DNA from: Aureimonas frigidaquae
Lineage (GTDB): Bacteria > Pseudomonadota > Alphaproteobacteria > Rhizobiales > Rhizobiaceae
Assembly: GCF_001463905.1 (NCBI RefSeq)
Contig: NZ_BBWR01000006.1
Span: 1 to 64,000, forward strand
Length of the DNA stretch: 64,000 bases
Direction: 5' to 3'
Numbering within the stretch: position 1 is the first letter of the stretch; every line of letters begins with the position of its first letter. The notes under the pieces are model-generated. The model saw only the letters and a list, made by a program, of their open reading frames with translations, searched no databases and was not told the DNA's origin. Below are positions 58,254-64,000 of this stretch, piece after piece. The translations under genes and the position numbers were made by a program.

Positions 58254-58907
58254 TTGAAGGACCTGCTCATCGTCAAAGTGGGCGGCAGCTCGATTTCCTC
58301 GCCCGACCTGAAAGTGTGGGTTGGCAATATTGAGAAATCGAGCCGGCCGCTCGTCCTCGTTCCCGGCGGCGGCCCCTTCGCGGCCGTGGTGCGGCGCTTT
58401 CAGCCGGTGATCGGCTTCGACAACGACGCGGCCCATCACATGGCCATCCTGGCCATGGAGCAGTTCGGGCGGGCGCTGGTCAGCCTTGGGGAGCGGCTCG
58501 TCGCCGTCGCCACGCGGGAGGCCATCCTGCGGGAAATCGAGGCCGGCAATATTCCCGTCTGGATGCCAGCCAAGCTGGCGCTCCGCGCCGGTGAGATCCC
58601 GCGCAACTGGAGCGTGACCTCCGACAGTCTGGCCGCGTGGCTGGCCGGCCAGTTCTCCGGCTGCTCGCTGTGCCTGATCAAGCAGCTCGACATGCCGGAA
58701 GGCTCGACGCTCGAGGCCATTTCGGCCGCCGGCGTGGTGGATGAATCCTTCGTCAAGCTGCTGCACCCGGAAACCGCGGTCCATGTCGCCGGCCCGGCGG
58801 ACCTGTCGATGGCCGGCAAGCGGCTGGCGGCGGGCGCCGTGCCGGGGCGTGCCATCGCGCGCGGATCGCGTCTTCACGGCGGCATGGCGATCGAAGCGGC
58901 GGAGTGA
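58254..58907 (+). CDS. Amino acid kinase-fold protein of the C1 cofactor cluster (MfnE-like)
   Basis: A 217-residue protein of the amino acid kinase fold: LLIVKVGGSSIS binds phosphate, VLVPGGGPFAAVVRRF and WSVTSDSLAAWLAGQF are the other fold blocks, and LIKQLDMPEG follows. Archaeal MfnE phosphorylates aminomethylfuran phosphate in methanofuran synthesis, and methylotrophs carry a homologue. TTG 58254 has GGAG at 58242-58245; ATG 58233 would add 7 residues without a ribosome site. Next to the MfnB fusion, the role fits methylofuran synthesis (inference). Confidence 0.78.
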   Translation: MKDLLIVKVGGSSISSPDLKVWVGNIEKSSRPLVLVPGGGPFAAVVRRFQPVIGFDNDAAHHMAILAMEQFGRALVSLGERLVAVATREAILREIEAGNIPVWMPAKLALRAGEIPRNWSVTSDSLAAWLAGQFSGCSLCLIKQLDMPEGSTLEAISAAGVVDESFVKLLHPETAVHVAGPADLSMAGKRLAAGAVPGRAIARGSRLHGGMAIEAAE

Positions 58908-58909
58908 GC

Positions 58910-60397
58910 ATGGGGGCCAGCCCCTTCGCCGGCGAGCATATCCTCTTCCTGACCGGCCATCTGGCCCTGCCGCGTCTGGAAAGCGTCCTGGCGGGGCTTG
59001 GCCGAACGGACTTCGCCTTTTCGATTCACGATATCGGCGTCAAGGTCGCCGCGCTGATGACCGGCGACATCATCCTGCGCCGGCTGCCCCCGCCCTCGGG
59101 CGTTGACCGCATCATCGTTCCGGGGCGCTGCCGCGCCGATCTCGCCCGCCTGTCCGCCCATTTCGGCGTACCCTTTCTGCGCGGACCGGACGAGGTGGCC
59201 GATCTGCCGCAGTTCCTGGGCCGGGATCGGCGGATGAGCGATCTGTCCCGCCACGACATGCGCATCTTCGCCGAGATCGTCGACGCTTCGGCCCTCAGTA
59301 TCGACGCCCTGCTGGCGCGGGCGGCCCACCTGTCTGCCGCCGGAGCGGACGTCATCGATCTCGGCTGCCTTCCCGACACGCCCTTTCCCCATCTGGAACA
59401 GTCGATCACCGCCCTGAAGTCGGCCGGCCATGCCGTGAGCGTCGACAGCGCGGACCGTGACGAGCTTACCCGGGCCAACCGCGCGGGCGCCGATTTCCTG
59501 CTCAGCCTGACTGAGCGGACGCTGGACATTGCCGATGCCGGCAATGCGGTGCCAATCCTGGTGCCGGCCGAGCCGCGTGACCTCGCCTCGCTGGTGCGGG
59601 CCGTGACGCTCGCCGAGCAGCGCGGCCTGGCCGTCATTGCCGATCCGGTCCTCGACCCCATCCATTTCGGCCTGTCGGCCTCGCTCGCCCGCTACCACGC
59701 GCTGCGCGAGGCCATGCCGCAGGTCGAGATGATGATGGGGACCGGCAATCTGACCGAACTGACCGAGGCGGACACCTCCGGCATCACCGCGATCCTTCTG
59801 GGCGTGGCCTCGGAGCTTTCCATCCGCAACCTCCTGACCGTGCATGTGAGCCCGCATACGCGCCGCACGGTAGAGGAGCACGATCTTGCGCGGCGCGTCA
59901 TGTATGCGGCCCGGCGTGACAACGCCCTGCCGCGCGGCTACGCCTCAGGCCTGTCGCAGCTTCACGACATGCGGCCTTTCGCATCGAGCCCCGGCGAGAT
60001 CGCGCAGCAGGCGGCGGCCGTGCGGGACCGCAATTACCGGATCGAAACGGCCGAGGACGGCATTCATCTTTACACGCGCGGGCAGCACATTGTGCGGCAG
60101 GACGCCTTCGCCTTCTACCCGCAGATCGATGTGGGGCAGGATCCGGCCCATGCCTTTTACCTCGGCGCGGAGCTTCAGCGCGCGGAGATCGCCTGGCGGC
60201 TTGGCAAGCGCTTCGCGCAGGACGAACCGCTCGTCTTCGGCGTCGCTACGCCAGCCGTGCACGAGGACCGGACACGGCTGGCCGAGGCCGGCCACACGCT
60301 GAAGGCCGGCCACACACTGAAGGCCGGAAAGGCCGGGCCGCCCGACCCCGCCGGGACCGAAGATGACGCGGCCAGCCCCGACGGAGACGGCGCGTGA
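58910..60397 (+). CDS. Dihydropteroate synthase-related protein (DUF6513 type)
   Basis: A 495-residue protein. An N-terminal domain (about 1-125) with IDILFLTGHLALP-like strand and PGRCRADL precedes a dihydropteroate-synthase-like TIM barrel (about 130-370): AHLSAAGADVIDLGCLPD, AVSVDSADRDEL and VIADPVLDPIHFG. It matches archaeal DHPS-related proteins that lack classic DHPS, so a step of H4MPT assembly is likely. I use ATG 58910 after GGAG; GTG 58904 overlaps the kinase stop. The C-terminus carries an 18-base tandem repeat. Confidence 0.8.
   Translation: MGASPFAGEHILFLTGHLALPRLESVLAGLGRTDFAFSIHDIGVKVAALMTGDIILRRLPPPSGVDRIIVPGRCRADLARLSAHFGVPFLRGPDEVADLPQFLGRDRRMSDLSRHDMRIFAEIVDASALSIDALLARAAHLSAAGADVIDLGCLPDTPFPHLEQSITALKSAGHAVSVDSADRDELTRANRAGADFLLSLTERTLDIADAGNAVPILVPAEPRDLASLVRAVTLAEQRGLAVIADPVLDPIHFGLSASLARYHALREAMPQVEMMMGTGNLTELTEADTSGITAILLGVASELSIRNLLTVHVSPHTRRTVEEHDLARRVMYAARRDNALPRGYASGLSQLHDMRPFASSPGEIAQQAAAVRDRNYRIETAEDGIHLYTRGQHIVRQDAFAFYPQIDVGQDPAHAFYLGAELQRAEIAWRLGKRFAQDEPLVFGVATPAVHEDRTRLAEAGHTLKAGHTLKAGKAGPPDPAGTEDDAASPDGDGA
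60287..60322 (+). repeat. 18-base tandem duplication in the DHPS-related gene
   Basis: Two adjacent copies (60287-60304 and 60305-60322) of GCCGGCCACACGCTGAAG differ by one base and code for a repeated GHTLKA, just before a Pro/Asp-rich tail. The duplication keeps frame. Confidence 0.85.
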
Positions 60398-60960
60398 TAC
60401 GCGAATGCATTCTGACGACGGTCTGCGCGACAGGCGATCCGCACATCGCGCCGCTCGGCATCATCGCCCGCGGCGAGGAGGCTGGCGCGGGCTGGACCAT
60501 TGCCCCCTTCCACCCGTCGACGACGCTCACCAATCTGCGGCAGACGGGCATTGCCGTCGCCAACTATACCGATGATGTTCTGATCTTCGCCGGCTGCCTC
60601 ACCGGCCGGCGCGACTGGCCGCTCCTGCCCGTCGGCGGATACCCCGTCCCGCGGCTAGCGGGCGCGCTTGCGCATGACGTGCTCGTGGTCGACGCGCTGG
60701 AGGATGACGAGATCCGTCCGCGCTTCCACTGCCGTGTCGCCGCATCCGGCCAGCATGCGCCCTTCGAGGGTATGAACCGCGCCAGGGCGGCGGTGCTCGA
60801 ACTCGCCATCCTGGTCAGCCGCCTGCACATGCTGCCGCCCGACAAGATCGCGGCCGAGATCGCCTATCTCTCCATTGCGGTGGACAAGACGGCCGGCCCG
60901 CGCGAGCGCCTGGCCTGGGACTGGCTGATGGCACGGGTGGCCGATCACGCCGGGGGCTGA
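60394..60960 (+). CDS. DUF447 family protein of the H4MPT cluster
   Basis: A 188-residue protein with a flavin-reductase-like split-barrel look: HIAPLGIIARGEEAG, HPSTTLTNLRQTGIAVANYTDDVLIFAGCLTG and a helical C-terminal part with ELAILVSRLHMLP. DUF447 genes recur in archaeal and methylotroph C1 clusters; the activity is unknown. GTG 60394 overlaps the upstream stop by four bases. The 3' end overlaps the converging hydantoinase-like gene by 16 bases. Confidence 0.78.
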   Translation: MIRECILTTVCATGDPHIAPLGIIARGEEAGAGWTIAPFHPSTTLTNLRQTGIAVANYTDDVLIFAGCLTGRRDWPLLPVGGYPVPRLAGALAHDVLVVDALEDDEIRPRFHCRVAASGQHAPFEGMNRARAAVLELAILVSRLHMLPPDKIAAEIAYLSIAVDKTAGPRERLAWDWLMARVADHAGG

Positions 60961-61982
60961 TCCAGCGCGGCCAGCGCGACAGCCGGCGCTGCGCGGCTGG
61001 CCGCCGCGCGCAGCGGGGAGGGGACTTCCGTCAGATCGCCGAAATCGACAATGCCGCGGCCCAGCCGGTCGGCCAGGCGGGCCAGCAGCGGCCGGCCGAT
61101 CCCGGCCAGCACCAGGGGCGCATCCGGCCCGACCGGCTGGCGGGACAGGACCTGCAGCGCGGCATCGTGCAGGTGGCGCAACTGCGCCTCGACGAAGGCC
61201 TGCGCCACGCCGCGCCATTGCGCATCGTCGGCATCCTGCGCATCCAGGCCGAGCATGCGCGCAAGGCGCGCGCGTGAGGCCGCCGGTGTCTTGCCGCGCC
61301 CGTCCGCCGTGGGCATCTGGTCGTCGCCCTCGTCCAACTGCCCGGCAAGGCGCTGCGCGTCGGCCATGGTCGCGAAGTGTTCCGCCATCAGGGGAACGGT
61401 CCGCCCATCAAACGGGACGCGGTTCGCCACAGCCATCAGGCTCGTGCGCGTGAAACCCTGATAGACAAGTTCGCCGGCGGCCATGCGCTCGCTGTCCGTG
61501 TAGCCATGGTTGCGGACCTGCCCGCCCCCAACGGGGACGATGTCGGTCGTCGTCGATCCCATGTCGACAAGCACCGCTTCGGGCAGAGCCTGCGCCGCCA
61601 ATGCGGCGCTGGCATGCCAGTTGGCCGACCCCACCATGGCAAAGTGCCGCGCCGCCGCCTCCGCACCGACGAAGCCGGCCGGCCCGGCATAGATGCGCAA
61701 AGTCGGGCCCAGCCGCTCCGCCAGCCGGGCGGCCAAGCGGGCAACGCCATCGGCGCGGCTGTCGAAAATATCCGCCAGCTCGCCCGTCATGGTCAGGCGA
61801 TGCTCGGGCACGTCGCCCGCCAGGGCCAGGATCGCGTCCAGTGCCGTATCGAGATGGCCCAGCCCCTGCCACAGGGGGGAGGGCTGCTGCCACACCCCGA
61901 CGATCCGGCCGCCATCGAACAGCGCCGCCTTCAGATGCGCTCCGCCGACATCCCAGCCCAAACGTCTTGCCATTGCCGCCAC
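60945..61982 (-). CDS. Hydantoinase/oxoprolinase-family H4MPT-linked C1 transfer pathway protein
   Basis: A 345-residue ASKHA-fold protein. LGWDVGGAHLKAALF is the first phosphate loop and VLVDMGSTTTDIVPV the second; TMTGELADIF and VLAGIGRPLLARLADRLG follow. This family is confined to organisms with H4MPT-linked C1 transfer and its step is not certain; an ATP-using role in cofactor making is plausible. Starts at 61982 or 61973 are both possible. It is the only minus-strand gene in this cluster, with a 16-base convergent overlap. Confidence 0.82.
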   Translation of the reverse strand: MAAMARRLGWDVGGAHLKAALFDGGRIVGVWQQPSPLWQGLGHLDTALDAILALAGDVPEHRLTMTGELADIFDSRADGVARLAARLAERLGPTLRIYAGPAGFVGAEAAARHFAMVGSANWHASAALAAQALPEAVLVDMGSTTTDIVPVGGGQVRNHGYTDSERMAAGELVYQGFTRTSLMAVANRVPFDGRTVPLMAEHFATMADAQRLAGQLDEGDDQMPTADGRGKTPAASRARLARMLGLDAQDADDAQWRGVAQAFVEAQLRHLHDAALQVLSRQPVGPDAPLVLAGIGRPLLARLADRLGRGIVDFGDLTEVPSPLRAAASRAAPAVALAALDQPPA

Positions 61983-62036
61983 GCCGCTTTCTGTAGAGAT
62001 GATCCACCCTCATACACCGCATTCGAAAGGCCCTGC

Positions 62037-62696
62037 ATGCAGATTCTACCGGTCCTGGACCTGATGGGGGGCGTCGTCGTGCATGGCAGGGGCGGACGGC
62101 GCGACAGCTACCGCCCGATCGCTTCACCCCTCGGCAGCGCCGAAGACGCTGCCGGCCTGGCGCGGGCATTGCTGCGCGAAGCCGACGCAGGAACCCTCTA
62201 TGTGGCCGATCTCGACGCCATAGAGGGCAAGCCGCTGCAGATCGGCGCACTGACGGCGATCCGCGATGGAGTGCCGGCTGTGCAGCTCTGGGTGGATGGC
62301 GGCTTCGCCGATCCGGCCGCCGCCCGGTCCCTGCCGCCGGGCCTGCGGCCGGTCTTCGGGTCGGAAAGCCTTCAGTCCGTCCCCTCCGCCTGGCCCCCGG
62401 ACAGCATCCTGTCTCTCGACTTTGCCGGCGCGTGTTTTCGCGGGCCCGCCGAACTCCTGAACCATGCCGATACCTGGCCCTTCGACATCATCGTCATGAC
62501 GCTGGCCGCCGTCGGCTCCGATGCGGGGCCCGACATGGCACGCATCGCCGATATCGTCCGGCGGGCCGGCGGCAGGCGCGTCTTCGCGGCCGGCGGCGTG
62601 CGCAACCGGGAGGACCTCGCCGCCCTGCACGAGGCAGGATGCCACGGCGCCCTCGTCGCCAGCGCACTGCATGCCGGGCGTCTGCGTGGGCCTTGA
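62037..62696 (+). CDS. HisA-like TIM-barrel protein of the H4MPT cluster
   Basis: A 219-residue half-barrel-duplicated protein like HisA/HisF: MQILPVLDLMGGVVVHGRGG opens it, LYVADLDAIEGKPLQ is the first Asp block and RVFAAGGVRNREDLAALHEAGCHGALVASAL the phosphate-binding end. HisA-related proteins of this kind occur in methanogens and methylotrophs next to H4MPT genes and are not histidine enzymes. GAAAGG precedes the ATG. It diverges from the hydantoinase-like gene across a 54-base gap. Confidence 0.83.
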   Translation: MQILPVLDLMGGVVVHGRGGRRDSYRPIASPLGSAEDAAGLARALLREADAGTLYVADLDAIEGKPLQIGALTAIRDGVPAVQLWVDGGFADPAAARSLPPGLRPVFGSESLQSVPSAWPPDSILSLDFAGACFRGPAELLNHADTWPFDIIVMTLAAVGSDAGPDMARIADIVRRAGGRRVFAAGGVRNREDLAALHEAGCHGALVASALHAGRLRGP

Positions 62697-62751
62697 AGCG
62701 CGTCGCAGGCAGCTACGGGGCCGTCACCGACGTGCTATCAGCCAAACGAGA

Positions 62752-62815
62752 TTGCAATGGTCCGGGAGCGCTGCCGGTCTCACCGGACGTATGCAGCGGC
62801 CGACGGCCATTGCAA
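62752..62815. repeat. 64-base nested inverted repeat
   Basis: TTGCAATGG (62752-62760) pairs with CCATTGCAA (62807-62815); inside, CCG pairs with CGG, CGCTGC (62769-62774) with GCAGCG (62793-62798), and CCGGT with ACCGG (62774-62778, 62782-62786) around a CTC loop. Both strands could fold. It ends 58 bases before the next open frame and 56 after the HisA-like stop. There is no T run, so it is not a plain terminator. Confidence 0.65.
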
Positions 62816-62904
62816 ACCCGAAGGCTGAGACGGCCGGAAGGCTCCGCAGCGTTATCCTATCCTGCGACATGAGGTGGAATTCGACGTGGAGAATGATCGG
62901 AAAC

Positions 62905-62995
62905 AAGAAGGGCCGGCACCCGGAGGCCCGACCCTTGCTTCGGTGTCTGCGGGGGGTGTAACCGGCGAAAGCCGGGCAGGGACTAATTCCCACAG
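62905..62995 (+). ncRNA. Candidate structured RNA upstream of the Abi_2 gene
   Basis: GCCGG-CACCC (62912-62921) can pair with GGGTG (62954-62958) and CCGGC (62962-62966) across a 3-base bulge; CCC/GGG and GACCC/GGTGTC pairs stack inside. An alternative is CCGGC-GAAA-GCCGG (62962-62975). GGGA-CTAAT-TCCC (62979-62991) forms a further hairpin 12 bases before the chosen ATG. Translating this stretch gives no protein-like sequence. AbiF-type genes are known to have an upstream RNA (the AbiF RNA motif); I could not test for a match. Confidence 0.42.
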
Positions 62996-63002
62996 CGCAT
63001 GC

Positions 63003-63752
63003 ATGACTTATATGGCCTGCGATGCCAGGATTCAAGACCGGGTGCATATGGCCGATGCCGTGTGCCAGCGGGTTGGCGCTACGATTTCCCCTCCACGGTT
63101 GTCCTGGTATATGCAACAGGCAAACGGCGACATACGGCTGGCAATCCGGCTGTATGCGTGGAATACGGCGGTGGCTGGTGCATTGCTTCCCACGTTGCAT
63201 CAGACGGAAGTCGCAATCAGGAATTTCGCAGTCCGCCGTTTGAGATCCAGGTATGGCAAAGGCTGGTACCAAAGCTTGACGCTGGAGCGTCGGCTGGGAA
63301 AGACGCCACTTGCTGCCGAACTCCGCGTGTTGGTCACCAGGGCCGAGGCCTTGAAGCAGTCCCACAGTGTTGCGGATCAAATCACGAGTGACCTCACTTT
63401 CGGCTTTTGGGTGAAGCTTTTCACGAAGTCTTTTCACTCCGACCTATGGCTGGCGCAGTTTCATACGATGAGCGCGTCGATGCCTCGATCCATGACCGTC
63501 GATCGACTGCATGCCGGGGTCGATTTCGTTCGCACGTTCCGAAACAATGTTGCGCATCACAAGAACATCGTCCGTGGTCCTGTCGAAGCTCACTACGAAC
63601 GCACGCTTGAGGTTCTTGGCTGGTTTTGCAAGGACACTGCGCAGCTCGCGCGGGACACTGCGACGTTCCCCGCGATCTGGGCGTGCTGCCCCGTTCGGAT
63701 AGGCATGGCGGAGGTGGGAACTGCCGCGGGACATGCACGCCCGGGAGTATGA
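63003..63752 (+). CDS. Abi_2/AbiF-like protein with HEPN motif (abortive-infection type)
   Basis: Up to 249 residues. Conserved Abi_2 blocks are LSWYMQQANGDIRLAIRLYAWNTAVAGALLPTLHQTEVAIRNFA, then DQITSDLTFGFWVKLFTKSFHSDLW and FVRTFRNNVAHHKNIV. The last holds R180-N-N-V-A-H185, an R-x4-H HEPN RNase motif. Such proteins are RNA-cleaving phage-defence toxins. Start is uncertain: ATG 63003, 63012 or 63048, none with a good ribosome site; GTG 62874 would run through the structured region. Codons (ttg, agg, gca, aat) are less GC-biased than in neighbours, which suggests transfer. Confidence 0.75.
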   Translation: MTYMACDARIQDRVHMADAVCQRVGATISPPRLSWYMQQANGDIRLAIRLYAWNTAVAGALLPTLHQTEVAIRNFAVRRLRSRYGKGWYQSLTLERRLGKTPLAAELRVLVTRAEALKQSHSVADQITSDLTFGFWVKLFTKSFHSDLWLAQFHTMSASMPRSMTVDRLHAGVDFVRTFRNNVAHHKNIVRGPVEAHYERTLEVLGWFCKDTAQLARDTATFPAIWACCPVRIGMAEVGTAAGHARPGV

Positions 63753-63912
63753 TCCGGGCGAGGGCCGGTGGCCGAACCAGAGGGGTGCCTTCTGGCCGAC
63801 ATATGCAAAAGAGCACGAACGGCTCAACCCTCGGGCGCCAACGGAATAAATTGCCTTTTTAATACATGGATTTTGTAGACTAATTGCGGGTGTCTCAGAT
63901 TGGAGGATCCGC

Positions 63913-64000
63913 ATGCCCAAAACCGAATCCAGCGCGATCGCCCTCGGCAGCCCGGCGCCCGACTTCGTCCTGTCGGCACCGGACGGACGCACCGTCCGGC
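63913..64000 (+). CDS. Peroxiredoxin/AhpC-TSA-like protein, 5' part only
   Basis: The first 29 codons read MPKTESSAIALGSPAPDFVLS and continue APDGRTVR, matching the start of thioredoxin-fold peroxiredoxins (G-x-P-A-P-D-F). GGAGG lies six bases before the ATG. The gene runs off the window, so the peroxidatic Cys is not seen. The 160 bases upstream include an AT-rich stretch (63840-63885) with TTGCCT and TAGACT 19 apart, a weak promoter match. Confidence 0.6.
   Translation, partial: MPKTESSAIALGSPAPDFVLSAPDGRTVR

Noticed and set aside
62037-62696. Histidine biosynthesis HisA
   Set aside because: It is shorter than HisA, stands alone without other his genes, and lies within the H4MPT cluster, matching the HisA-related C1 family.
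62697-62880. Integron attC site, because of the nested palindrome
   Set aside because: The required outer R-Y-Y-Y-AAC and GTT-R-R-R-Y boxes were not found at the ends and no integrase or cassette is nearby.
62874-63002. Extending the Abi gene to GTG 62874
   Set aside because: The added 43 residues have no resemblance to Abi_2 proteins and are coded by the strongly paired RNA region.

Overview
The window is high-GC DNA that looks like a chromosomal segment of an alphaproteobacterium. The first 34 kb carries an order familiar from the Hyphomicrobiales/Rhizobiales side of that class: tsaB-rimI-plsC-miaB-phoH-ybeY-corC-lnt-HTH-metK-trmB, rimP-nusA-ylxR-infB-rbfA-truB-rpsO-pnp, argH-lptM-lysA, a DUF4175/TIGR02302 protein, hpt and ftsEX. 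The remaining 30 kb is a methylotrophy region: a lanthanide-type methanol dehydrogenase (XoxF) with its quinoprotein accessory genes, then genes of the tetrahydromethanopterin/methanofuran-linked C1 pathway. I infer a facultative methylotroph. I did not assign a genus. No rRNA, tRNA, insertion sequence, prophage or CRISPR array was seen.

Layout. 1-9.1 kb: stress protein, Nfu scaffold, and a tight tRNA-modification/ribosome-maturation/envelope operon (tsaB to lnt, many 4-base overlaps). 9.2-11.8 kb: XRE regulator, then metK-trmB behind a strongly foldable leader. 11.9-22.9 kb: the transcription-translation operon rimP to pnp, with a promoter followed at once by an intrinsic terminator ahead of rimP, and further hairpins after infB, around rpsO and after pnp. 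23-29.4 kb: tlpA facing argH-lptM-lysA and the large DUF4175 protein. 29.4-31.2 kb: minus-strand CpdR-like regulator, secreted protein, hpt and a small ORF. 31.4-40 kb: ftsEX, ydcF, a second acyltransferase, sapC, two TSUP permeases, pncB, fpr and a lone Lrp-type sensor domain.

40.1-56.9 kb is the quinoprotein block. A secreted SRPBCC protein, a YVTN propeller and a Cys-rich small protein run rightward. A SoxYZ-like carrier and a zinc hydrolase run leftward, away from xoxF. xoxF-xoxG-xoxJ-CxxCW gene follow on the plus strand. A minus-strand block then encodes a binding protein, a histidine kinase/LuxR regulator pair, a propeller, a poly-Asp cupredoxin-like protein, an ABC ATPase and permease, and a conserved secreted protein. 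An NmrA/HxlR divergent pair sits inside the block. 57.0-62.7 kb holds a MfnB-FolB fusion, an amino-acid-kinase-fold protein, a dihydropteroate-synthase-related protein, DUF447, a hydantoinase-like H4MPT-linked protein and a HisA-like protein, which fit cofactor making for formaldehyde oxidation. XoxF would make formaldehyde in the periplasm and the H4MPT/methylofuran route would oxidise it in the cytoplasm.

62.7-63.9 kb breaks this pattern: an Abi_2-type protein with an R-x4-H HEPN motif, preceded by about 300 bases rich in nested inverted repeats. It is the best candidate in the window for an incompletely described system, resembling AbiF-type proteins paired with a non-coding RNA. The window ends in the first codons of a peroxiredoxin-like gene.
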